Source: Phaeosaccion multiseriatum (Eukaryota; Ochrophyta, other classes). Taken from it: 64,000 bases of DNA. Location of the stretch: contig OZ218963.1 of the NCBI GenBank assembly GCA_965112735.1, forward strand, positions 1,426,001-1,490,000, read 5' to 3'. Below the pieces are notes generated by a model that had not been told where the DNA came from, made no database searches, and saw nothing but the letters and a program-made list of their open reading frames with translations. The position numbers were made by a program, and so were the translations under genes. How positions within the stretch are numbered: position 1 is the first letter of the stretch; each line of letters starts with the position of its first letter. Below are positions 9,794-20,892 of the stretch, in pieces.

Positions 9794-12700
9794 ATGCCTG
9801 CACGGGCGGTGGACGCCGCGGGGGGTTCGGCGAGGACGAAGGACGTGCTCCTCGCGGCATTATCGGCTGCGTGCGTATTGCTGGCGCTTAGCAGCAAGCT
9901 GGGGGGCAAAGTGGTGGACGGTAATGACCCCTCATCCGCAGTAGGAGCAGTGCCAGGAGGCGTGCTCAGCAGGTCTCTGTCGGTGGGGGGGTCCGAAGAG
10001 CTGCCGCAACGGACGAACGCGTCAATGGCGCTGGTGACCCCGTTCTGGTCGGGAGATGCAACGCTGCTCGAGGAGGCTCTTGGCGACTCCTGGGTCGGCC
10101 TTGATTGCTCCACCACGGGTCCTCCCGAGGCGAAGATGGACCTCATTTTGTACTATGCCTACGGCCCAGACAAGATCAGTGATTCCACGTTGGCTGCTGT
10201 GCCGGACTCCCTGCGCTCGTGCTTCAGGGACGTCAAGTTGGCGTTCGCGCACCTCACGGCTGAAGAGGACGGGTACCCCGCAGGACCTTCGCATCAGTTC
10301 TACAACATCTTCCTCAATGAGGAAGTCAGTCGTGGACGTCTCCGCCTCCTCCCACAGAAGGCTCAGCAAGAAGAACGAGCAGGTGAGAAGACGTCTCCAG
10401 GTTTTTTCTGCTTTTATTTTTTATTTTTATTATTTCTGGTGCCCCGAATAGAACGATTGCGGCGTGCATAGGCTTCCCTGCCCCTTGGCCTAATCTTCTT
10501 GTACCCTCCTCCTCCCCATCATTGCCGTGGGCATCCACAGTCCGGCACGCACATTGTGCACGCCTCCGTCAAGAGCGGAGGCTTCAAGAAGCACCAGGGG
10601 GAGCGATTCCTTGGAGGCGAAGACGAAGACACCTCTGGTTCCTTCACAGACACCGGCAGTGCCAAGGAGCAGGCGCTCTGTGCCGCTCTCGTCAGCACCA
10701 ACCCGCTGCCCGCCGGTATGTCCTACGCCTTTGACGCAACATGCCGGACCGGACCGAGCCAGCGCTGGAACGGGTACCACTGCTACCAGGACGACACCAA
10801 CCCCGAAGACTCGCAGATCTGCCGCCAGTGCTACACCGATGTGGAGCTGGCACAGGAGGCCGAGAGGGCGCTCAGCCTGTCGCACACCGCTTACTCCGTC
10901 AAGCAAGTGCAGCAACACCTCACCGCGGAAACCCCCTCGGAGGGCTCGTGCACCATGAACCCGCACGTGATGATGTGCAGCACCAAGCTTCCACCCCCCG
11001 CCCCCAAGTGTGACGAGCGCTGCCTGTCCGACGGCGGGGGAGTTGCCATCTGTGACTCCCGCTGTACCATCGCTGCTACCACCACTTCCTCGGATGCTTC
11101 TCCATGGCTTGCACCGGGCGCATCCGAGGCGCTGGGGGAGCTGACGGCAGCGTGCAACTTTGGAAACTTTGGAGCCTCGTGCCGCTCCTGCATGCAGAGC
11201 ACTCAGAAGGCGCGGGACGTGCTGCTGAGCCACTCTCCTCTCTCCGTACCCATTCTGTGCGGCACGCTCGAGCCTCCGCTGGCGGCGTCTTGCGGGGTCA
11301 TAGCTGGATCAACAACTGCCACGGGTCGCAAGCTGCAGCTCGACGAGGACACGTGCGTCGACTTGGGGTGCGGGGAGGATGGCAACGCCGTGGACGATGG
11401 TAGATTCTGCGACGAATCTTGCCTCGGCGGGGGCTTGTTGCCTCTAGGATGCCCTTTAGGAGCGGTGGGTAGAAGCGGTAATGGCAATAATGGCATTGGC
11501 AACGGCAACGGCAATGGCAACGGTAATGGCAATAATGGCATTGGCAACGGCGGCAATGGCAACGGTAATGGCAATAATGGCAACGGCGGCAATGGCAATG
11601 GCAACGGCGGCAATGGCAATGGCAACGGCGGCAATGGCAACGGCAACAACAGAAGGAGGAGGCTCCAACAGGCCAGCAACCCTGCCTGCGGCACCACCCC
11701 CGGGTGCGGGGCGAGCCTTGGTTCGAGTGGAGCTGTTCAAACGTGCACAGAGGACCCCGCCTGCGCGACCGCTGGGCAAGGACTCGGCTGCATCCAAGCC
11801 GGTAACGTTTGTCGCTTCTGCGGATTCGGTCAGTTCCTTGACTGCGACGTGCCAATCGGAGGCCCATCGGGGAACGTCCCGACGGCCCCCAGCCCGGCAA
11901 CTCCCACAGCAGCTCCGGTCCCCACCCCTGCCGGAACACCGACACCCGGTACACCCCTTCCCGGAGGCGATGTGTGCGCCGCATTGAATGGGAGGTGTGC
12001 ATCTCCATCTGTATCCTGCATCCTGGACTCCGGCTGCCAGGTACGGTGCATGGGAAAGTCGATGGATGGTGTTGATACTGGCTGGACAAGCAATATAGAA
12101 TCGTCTTTGAGGGTAGCTACTGTGTGATCAAAGTCTCTCTCTCTATTTTTATGTTCGGCCCCTGACATGCTTCTGAGGCGACCCTGCTTCCTGCTTCTGG
12201 GCTGGCCTGTCTCAGAAGCATGTCAGGGGCCGATTATGTGTGTGACTAGCTACACCCACCGTAGCTATTGCTTGCCCCGTGCCGCATCGCAACTCACATA
12301 TTGTACGCACTTCTTTCCCTTCGCTTTTCCTTCTCCCCCTCTCGCTCTCTCCTCTCTCTCGCTCTACCCCTCCCCCTCTTTCTTCTCTCTCCTTCATTCG
12401 CCCTCCCTCCTCCTCCCTCCCTCCCCGTCTCCCTCCCTCAGAAACTGCCCTACGGGACGGGCTGCATTCACCCCTACAACACCGCCTGTCGCTTCTGCGG
12501 TGGGGGCATTGCTCTCGGGTGCGACACGTACCTGCCTCATGGTGGGCCCGTTGGTGGGACTCCGCCACCGCCTACCCCTCCTACACCTACACCACCCACA
12601 CCTACCCCACCCACACCTACCCCACCCACACCTACCCCTCCTACACCTACCCCACCCACACCTACCCCACCCACACCTACCCCACCCACACCTACCCCAC

Positions 12701-15700
12701 CCACCCCTTCCCCACCCACACCTACCCCACCCACCCCTACCCCACCCACACCTACCCCACCCACACCTACCCCACCCACACCTACCCCACCCACACCTAC
12801 CCCACCCACACCTACCCCACCCACCCCTACCCCACCTACACCTACCCCACCCACCCCTACCCCACCCACACCTACCCCACCAACGGGCTGTGCGGGAATC
12901 GCCTCGTGTGGAATCGGCGGCAACACTTGCGTACAAGACCCTGCTTGCGAGCTGGGCGGACCAGGAGGTACCGGATGCATCGCCCCCCTCAGCGCCACGA
13001 ACAGCTGCCGCTACTGTGGAGGCCGCTTCCTTGACTGCGACACGGCTTTGGGTGGCAGCCCCATCTCCCCCACACCTACGCCCCCCTCTCCCACCCCTAC
13101 TCCTCCTACACCTACCCCACCCACCCCTACCCCACCGACACCTACCCCACCCACCCCTACCCCACCCACACCTACCCCACCCACACCTACCCCACCCACC
13201 CCTACCCCACCCACACCTACCCCACCCACACCTACCCCACCCACACCTACCCCACCCACACCTACCCCACCCACCCCTACCCCACCTACACCTATCCCAC
13301 CCACCCCTACCCCACCCACACCTACCCCACCAACGGGCTGTGCGGGAATCGCCTCGTGTGGAATCGGCGGCAACACTTGCGTACAAGACCCTGCTTGCGA
13401 GCTGGGCGGACCAGGAGGTACCGGATGCATCGCCCCCCTCAGCGCCACGAACAGCTGCCGCTACTGTGGAGGCCGCTTCCTTGACTGCGACACGGCTTTG
13501 GGTGGCAGCCCCATCTCCCCCACACCTACGCCCCCCTCTCCCACCCCTACTCCTCCTACACCTACCCCACCCACCCCTACCCCACCCACACCTACCCCAC
13601 CCACACCTACCCCACCCACACCTACCCCACCCACCCCCACCCCACCCACCCCTACCCCACCCACACCTACCCCACCCACATCTACCCCACCCACACCGAC
13701 CCCACCCACCCCTACACCACCCACACCTACCCCACCCACACCTACCCCACCCACCCCTACCCCACCCACACCTACCCCACCCACACCTACGCCACCTACC
13801 CCTACCCCACCCACCCCTACCCCACCCACCCCTACCCCACCCACCCCTACCCCACCCACTCCTACTCCACCCACACCTACCCTACCCACACCTACCCCAC
13901 CCACCCCTACACCACCCTCGGGATGTGCCGGAATCGCTTCATGCAGCTTGACCGCATGCGTACAAGACCCGGCCTGCTCCGGCGGGGGAGGGCTCGGCTG
14001 CATTGCCCCCCTGGCCGAGACGAACGGCTGCCGCTACTGTGGGTACAATCAATTCCTGGCCTGTGACGTGGCGTTGGGAGGCGGGCCCATCGCTCCATCT
14101 CCCACACCTACCCCACCCACCCCTACTCCTCCTACACCTACCCCACCCACCCCTACCCCACCCACCCCTACACCACCCACACCTACCCCTCCTACACCTA
14201 CCCCACCCACACCTACACCACCCACACCTACCCCTCCTACACCTACCCCACCCACCCCTACCCCGCCCACACCTACCCCACCCACCCCTACCCCACCCAC
14301 CCCTACACCACCCACACCTACCCCACCCACACCTACCCCACCTACCCCTACCCCACCCACACCTACCCCACCCACCCCCACCCCACCCACCCCTACCCCA
14401 CCCACTCCTACCCCACCCACCCCTACCCCACCCACACCTACCCCACCCACCCCTACCCCACCCACACCTACCCCACCTACACCTACCCCACCCACCCCTA
14501 CCCCACCCACCCCTACCCCACCCACACCTACCCCACCCACACCTACCCCACCCACCCCTACCCCACCCACACCTACCCCACCCACACCTACCCCACCCAC
14601 CCCTACCCCTCCTACACCTACCCCACCCACACCTACCCCACCCACACCTGCGGCCACTGCTGCCCCTTCCAATTTTGGTAAGTTGACAAAGGCGAGAGGC
14701 GAGGTTGGCTGGTCACTATGGCTCAGTGTGTTGTGAGAGCAAGCTGCCAAGAGGTTGTGTGAGTGTGAGCAGATATATACGCGCTTGATGAACTTTGTCT
14801 GACTTTGCTCGGTGCCTTCCCGCCGTCCCGACCCCTCTTCTCTATCTGTCTCCTTCTCCCCCCCCTGTCGCTCTCTGCTCGGTAACATGATGCAGAGCTC
14901 ATTCTCGTGCCAGAGACCGACGAGGACGAGATTGGCACAGAACCTAGCTACGCATGGACTCAAGAGGCAAGCATTGACGAAGCGCCCCTCCTGGATAACG
15001 AGGGGTGTGGTGAGGCTGAACCTGCCTCCGACCAACCCACCGTGGAGTACACTTTCTCCACTCCCGTGGACGGGTTGCTGACCATTGACACCTGCGGTTC
15101 GGATACGAACTTCGACACTCAAATTGCTCTCTTCACTGCTGATACCCTCACGTGCCTGCCCGGTGTGGTGGGTGGGAGTATCGAGGGTGGTTGCACCGAT
15201 GGAGGCTTCATTGTGGCAGACGTGCCTGTCGTGGCGGGCGGAGAGTACGTCGTTCGCGTGTACGAGTCTCCGAGTTCGACCCGACGAAGGAGGAGGTTAC
15301 AGTTCGGACTATTGAAGAACTTCGTACTTAGGCTTGAATTGGTGACACGTGAGTGAGCGAGTGGGAGGGAGAATGGGTCCAGGCAGGGTGGAGCCATGTG
15401 CAGCGCACATGCTTCCACACGACTTTCATTCGCCCTCTCTCTCCCACTCCCTCCGTTCCTCCTTCCTCCCCGTACGCCTCCAACCTCCCACCCACAGCCC
15501 TAAACGCCTTGTGCCGCTTTTGCTACTCGACCGAGGCGGAGCTGTTGGCCGCTGAGGTGCAGTTTGCCGGCGAGTTCTCAGCCGGCGGTATCTTGTGCTC
15601 GAATGTTGGTGCGACCCCAAGCCCGGCGCCAGCCCCGACCCCTCCTCCGGTCTACGTGACGGCCGCAGGAGCCACGCGTGGTCTGTCCGTCGCCACTCGA

Positions 15701-18296
15701 CAGCTGGCCCACCTGCTCGACAGCGAGCAAATGAAGAGCAAGGAGGAGGAGGAGGAGGAGGAGGAGGAGATGCCCATCACCCTGGACGACGCCCTCAGTG
15801 GAGAGGGTATGTGCGTGTTTATGACGGCGTACGCGGACTTCCACGCAGAGGCGGCGGAGTCTGTACGGTCCCTGGAACTTCACTGGCCTAGTGTGGACAA
15901 GATTGCCATTGGCGTTCACCCGCACGACTTCTTCGTCTTCAACCGCACTATGGGGGGCCGTCTCTCGGCAGGCACTGTCGTCCAAGTGAGTGCGTTGGTG
16001 GTACAGACAGAGGGAGGGAGGGGAGGGAGAAAGAGCACGCACACACATAGGCATACATACGCACACTCACTCACACACACCCCCTCCCTCCCTGTATCAC
16101 CAACAGGTGCACAACTCCACCATGCCCTCCCTCACCGCCCTGTGGGCCGACGAGTACTGCGGACCCGACACGTCTATCATCTACTACCTCACCGTGGGCA
16201 CCGTGCTCACCCGCCCACCCCTGCGAAAGGATGTGTACGACATCAACGGAAATCTCCTGCTGGACTGGGCCCCACTGGCCATCGCCCAGGGCAGCACTGC
16301 AGAGGAAGCCCAGATTGTGGAGGAGTCTAATCTGTTCGTTCGCGAGCTGTTCGGCTTCGAGGCCAAGGCCTTTGGTGGGGACAGCTCCGAGGTGCTGCTG
16401 CCCGCGGATGTGAACAAGCGCCTCCGGGATGAGCTGCCCAAGTTCTCCTCGGCACTCCAAGTCGAGGAGGCTGCTCTCGCTACTATCGATGACGAAAGCC
16501 TCCTGCTGGACGGAGTGGACGACGACATCAAGCGTCTGCTCCACCCCTACGCCATCAATATGGTGCAGCTCCTGTGCCAGATGGCCTTCTCGCAGCCGTC
16601 CGCTACCATCCCCATGGGCTTCCACAACCCCTCCGCGTGGAACGAGTACAATGTGTTCAGCAGCGACGTCAAGGTGTGGGACATCCCCCCCAACCGTCCG
16701 CCCTTCACCTGCCGAGCGGACTTGCAGCTCGCCAAGACGCACAACATCGCCCCCGAACTGCGCAAGATGGCGGAGGGGAGTCGCCACTGCGAGTTCGGAT
16801 GGCTGCTGTCCCTCAGGGACGAGGCCGAGGATGGGAGGCTGCCCTGGAAGGAGGACGTGGAATTCTCGGAGGAATGGGATGTGTCCATGCCCGACATTGC
16901 CTCCGACCCCGCCTTTGCCGTCAGCGTCGTCCTCCGGGCCGTGGTGGGTGGCATCAACCTTGTCCCCACGAGCCTGAGCTCCATCATTGCCCGCGTGCCC
17001 TTCGCCACCGAGGTGGTGGTGTTGGGTACCGAGGCGGACCAGGCCCAATTGCAAGAGGTTGTGGCCTTCTTCCTGCACGGCAAGACACCTCCTCCCTTCC
17101 CCATCCGACTCATGATCGAGGAGGAGGAGGAGGGCATGGATGCGTACGCCCAACAGCAGTACAACAAACTGCGCTCTGACCTCTTCACCTCCCCGGAGAG
17201 TGCCTTTGTCCTGCACATGGACTCCGACAAGGTAAGAAGGGGAAGGGAGACAGATATGAAGGGATGGAAGAAGGGAGAGAGGGAGCATCACTCACTCATC
17301 GCACTCACTCACTCGCACAAGCACCACTCGCTCACTCACTCACTCTCTCCCTCCTTCCCCCGCCCACTCCCTGACCCCGACAAGGTGATTTTCGAGGACG
17401 TCGACTACCGCCACCTCTTCCGCTTTGGCAAGCCCGTGCTGCCGTACCGCTCCTACACGGACGACGAAGGAGACGCAATGGTAAGAGAAGGAAGGAGCAA
17501 AGGCTATGCATACTGTGGTTTGTGGTTTCTGGAGGGGGCTGGTGGGGGGGAGGGTGGCGGATAGTGTCGGCAGTACTTGGAGGTTGCTTCTTCTGTGGCT
17601 CTTGTGTTACTTCTGGAGCCGCGAGAAGCAAATGCATTACTTTTTCGACAGCTACCTCAATCCCCTTCCCCTCCCCCTCTCTACCTCCCCTCTCCCTCTG
17701 TGTGAGCTCAGGTCTGCTGGCAAGCGGGCACATCCAAAGCGATGGGCGCTTGGCAGGACCTCGACTTCTCCCTCTACGACACCCTCGTGTACCCCAAGGC
17801 CATGTACCCGGCCCTGCGCGAGCACCTCAGCGAGCAGAACGGCATGAGCTTTATGGACTTCATGCGCTCTCGTCAAGAGGGCTCCTGCAGCGGCGATGCG
17901 CTCAAGGCAGCCCGCAAGTGCGCTACTGAAGGCACCCTGCACAACTGCCCCGGCGCGGAGACCCTCTTCTCCGACGCGAGTGCCATGGGCGCCTTCCTTC
18001 ACGCCTTCATGTCGGAGGAGGTGGAGGCCATTCCCGTGGACCCCTGGGGGCGAACGGCCTCGTCCTACGCTCGCACCACCACCATTCTCGACTGGGCATG
18101 CCAGGCCTCGGCTCCGCTCTTCGCTGGGCTGAATGAGAAGCAGCGTACCAGCTACCTCACAAGTCTCGCGAGTGTGTCTTCGGACAAGGATTGCAAGGCG
18201 CTGGCCTATGCGTGGGACTCTGCGGTGGCCAAAGAGCGTATGGAGAAGAAGGTCGCTCAGGGCAAGGTCTTCAAGCCGCTGTCGGCGAGGCAGTAG
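9794..18296 (+). CDS. Giant secreted/anchored protein: glycosyltransferase-like ends, Cys-rich modules, Pro-Thr linkers, PPC-like domain
   Basis: Exons: 9794-10382, 10541-12040, 12442-14677, 14896-15348, 15498-15985, 16107-17231, 17395 to 17480 region (starting 17385 by phase), 17712-18296; about 2350 residues. Residues 17-37 are a hydrophobic signal or anchor. Exon 1 has a GT-A-like start (ALVTPFWSGD, then YPAGPSHQFYNIF). Five or so eight-Cys modules follow, ending in CR(F/Y)CG then CD..LGG, separated by long PTPTPP linkers. Next comes a PPC-like beta domain (VEYTFSTPVDG to GGEYVVRVYES), then a C-terminal part with HMDSDKVIFEDVDY and FRFGKPVLPYRSY, typical of glycosyltransferase DxD folds. 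An extracellular-matrix or Golgi role is inferred. The exon 1/2 junction does not keep frame as read; all later junctions do. It could be two genes fused by my joins, but phases argue for one. Confidence 0.7.
12155..12233. mobile_element. 79-bp MITE-like inverted repeat in an intron
   Basis: Perfect 23-bp terminal inverted repeats (ends containing CCCCTGACATGCTTCTGAG) surround a 33-bp centre. It lies entirely inside intron 2 of the large secreted-protein gene. Same family as the element at 4022-4670. Confidence 0.8.
12560..14655 (+). repeat. Coding Pro-Thr linker array, (CCTACCCCACCCACA)n-like
   Basis: Four long blocks of a degenerate 12-bp unit encode PTPP or PTPTPP repeats between Cys-rich modules. 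Frame is kept throughout; the other five frames also stay open over long distances and are artefacts. Such Pro-Thr tracts are usual in hydroxyproline-rich or mucin-like extracellular linkers. Confidence 0.9.
12881..13600 (+). repeat. 450-bp direct duplication of one Cys-rich module plus linker
   Basis: The module starting CAACGGGCTGTGCGGGAATC at 12881 recurs at 13331 with no difference seen over about 230 bases, including synonymous positions, and on into the linker. This points to recent unequal exchange or gene conversion. Confidence 0.9.
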
Positions 18297-18660
18297 AGAC
18301 CCAACTGGCGCAGCACCAGCAGCACGGAACAGAGGAGGGCACACCTGTCTGCTGGTCTTCGATTGTTCGAGTATTGCATATTTAGGGTTTTTTTTTTATA
18401 GGGAAGGAGGGAATGGAAGGGAAGAAACCGTGTGGGGGTGGCGCGGGGCTGTGTGGCAGCACATCGGTCGTGGATAGCGATCGGACAGTGCGGAAGTCCG
18501 TGAAACTACGAAAGTACAGTACTTAATGAGTGTCCACCCTCAATTTGTCAGTGTCAGTTTTTCCGCAGCGGGAGGGGGGCTTTATGTTTGTCAGCCTCCG
18601 CCCCGTTTATTATCTGTGATATACACTTGTAGTTTGTTTTTTTTCTTTCTCCTTCATCTA
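18297..18660. other. 3' flank of the secreted-protein gene
   Basis: No coding signal seen. T-rich stretches near 18387 and 18638 could serve 3'-end formation. The palindromic element begins at the TA at 18659. Confidence 0.5.
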
Positions 18661-19026
18661 CTGCGATTTCGCGGTTGAGTGGCACTTTTGACGCCCCGTG
18701 AATTTTTTTTGACGCCAAATGACGATTGCTTTGACGACGTTTGACGACGTTTGAACCCCTTTTTTACCCACTTTAAAGCCCTATTTGACGCACCCTTTGA
18801 CGCCCTTTGACGCCCTTTCCCGTGATTTTTTTTTACGTGATTTTTTTTAGACGAAAATAAGGCGAATGAAGATAAAAAAAAGGGCGTCAAAGGGCGTCAA
18901 AGTGCGTCAAATAGCAAATAGGGCTTTTTGGAGTGGGTAAAAAAGGGGTACAAAAGTCGTCAAACATCGTCATTTGGCGTCAAAAAAAATTCACGGGGCG
19001 TCAAAAGTGCCACTCAACCGCGAAAA
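18661..19026. mobile_element. Palindromic TIR element, copy A
   Basis: The left arm starts CTGCGATTTCGCGGTTGAG, then GTGGCACTTTTGACGCC. The right arm is its near-perfect reverse complement, with CCACTCAACCGCG at the end. Subterminal arms are arrays of GACGCC(C)TTT and GACGACGTTT. The centre holds an ACGTGATTTTTTTTAGACG core. A TA dinucleotide precedes the left end. Related to 48121-48842; no coding capacity. It lies 99 bp upstream of the GrpE start. Confidence 0.85.
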
Positions 19027-19124
19027 AAACTGAACCACCTCAGAGGGTTCTTCGTCAAAGAAAAGCGCTAGTAAGGCCATCCTCTCCATCCTCCCTCCCT
19101 CCTCCTTCTTCTAGACCTCAACCA

Positions 19125-20590
19125 ATGTCCCTCTCATTTTCCCTCACGAGGGCGGCAGCCTTTCAGAGGGCTTTAGCCGCGGCAAGAGCAGCCGCGTCGG
19201 CAGCTCCGGCTCCAGTGAAGAGGGGAGATGCAGCAGCAGGCTATGTGTCCCACAGCTGCAGCACTGGCACCCTCGTGTCCTTTGCTACGACTGCTACTGT
19301 GGTGAGGGGGGGAAGATGTGCCCATAGCAGTGGTTGCCGGAATTTTATCGTTAATAGCAGCAGCAGCAGCAGCAGCAGCGGGAGTGGGAGTGCGGGAAGA
19401 GCAAAGGAGGGCTCCATCCGAATCGGAGGTGGCGGAGGGGTGCGGAGGAGGTGGTTGAGTAGCACTAGCGGCAGCGGTAGCGGCCCAGTAGCAGGAGAAG
19501 GAGAAGCAGATGCGGATGGATCGACGAGAGGGGGGGGAAGCGGGGCAGAGGCAACAGAAGGAGGAGGGGGAGGGGGCGGGGAGAGTGAAGACGATCTGCG
19601 GGAGGAACTGGATCGGTGTCAGGAAATGCTCGCCACCCTAAAGGGAGAGATGGACGATCTGGCAGAGGAGAACAAGAAGACCAGGGAGAAGATGCTGTAC
19701 ACGTTGTCCGAGGCGGAAACCACGCGCTCCATTGCCAAGCGAGATGTGGAGAATGCCAAAAGGTGGGCCTTCTTTGTCTATCTCAAGGGCAATGGCAGAG
19801 AGGGTTGCTAGGAGGGATTCAATGCTAATTACATGCCACTCCCTCTCTCCTGCTGCGTCTGTCCCACCCCCGCGTGCAGGTTCTCCATCACGAGCTTTGC
19901 AAAGTCCCTTCTGGACGTGGCGGACAATCTGCACCGCGCGATCGATGCCGTCCCACCGGAGGTGAGTGCCGTGCAGTGGGGTGACGCGTTATATGCAATT
20001 AATTGTGTACTCCCTTCCTCGCCCTCTCACATTCTCTCCGTCTTCCTTCCCTTCAGGAGAAGATTTCCAACCCCCAACTGGCGACTCTCTTGGAAGGCGT
20101 GGAGATGACAGAGGCGAGTTTGCAAAAGGCGTTTGCTTCGCAGAAACTGACGCGGTACGGGGAGATCGGAGACACCTTCGACCCGGAGCTGCACGACGCC
20201 ATGTTCGAGTATCCTGACCCCAGGTAGGGAGAGAGGGACAGGGAGAGACGGTTGAGCACGGCCCACCCACCCCCCCCCAACGCCCTCCAATTCCTCTCGT
20301 CATGTACGCATACGTACGTCCATCACGAGACATACAGGCCTCTACATGCCTCCTCCTCCTAGGTCTTATCTCACCCAACCCTTGCCCTTCCTCCAATCTG
20401 GCTCTCATTTATTTTTCTCTCTATGCGGCCATCTGTCTTCCTCCGTTTAATTCGACTTTCCCAACTGTTGAATCGACCCCCCGCGTGCAGCAAGGAAGCG
20501 GGCACCATTGGCCAGCTCGTCAAGCCCGGATACACGCTGAACGACCGCGTCATCCGAGCTGCCAATGTAGGCGTCGTTAAGAAGAACTGA
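19125..20590 (+). CDS. MGE1: Mitochondrial GrpE-type nucleotide exchange factor
   Basis: Exons 19125-19762, 19880-19961, 20057-20223 and 20491-20590; 328 residues, all phases consistent. GrpE releases ADP from mitochondrial Hsp70 and supports import and folding in the matrix. The N-terminal ~150 residues are Ala/Ser/Arg-rich and then Gly-rich, as in a mitochondrial presequence with a low-complexity extension. A charged long helix follows (REELDRCQEMLATLKGEMDD). Then come RSIAKRDVENAKRFSITSFA, LLDVADNLHRAI, GVEMTEASLQKAF, the FDPELHDAMFEYPD loop and the C-terminal beta part GQLVKPGYTLNDRVIRAANV, the GrpE signature. Plastid targeting is possible but less likely. Family call is secure. Confidence 0.95.
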
Positions 20591-20892
20591 GGGACCATAG
20601 CGAGCATGCGATCTGCGCGCAGATTTTTTTTTGCTGCTTCACCCTTCTCGATCGTCTGTCGGTATCGTAGTCAGGTACATGATGATGATGATGATGACGA
20701 TGATGATCGATTCCCCCTCCTTTTCCGTCAGAAGAGGAGATACTTTGCCCCTAATCAAAGACGACAAAGCAAGTCTTGTCCCTTCGGACTAACGTACGTC
20801 TCGGGCTTGTCTCTTCGCTCTTGATGAGAGCAAAATATCAAGGCCCCCTAAGCCCCAAGTCAAGTACATCAACAGGGGGAAGAAACGTGCCC

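Noticed and set aside
12394-15122. Minus-strand open frames rich in GVGGV and plus-strand LPHPHLPH frames
   Set aside because: Shadows of the Pro-Thr linker repeats; the splice-consistent frame with Cys modules is the real one.
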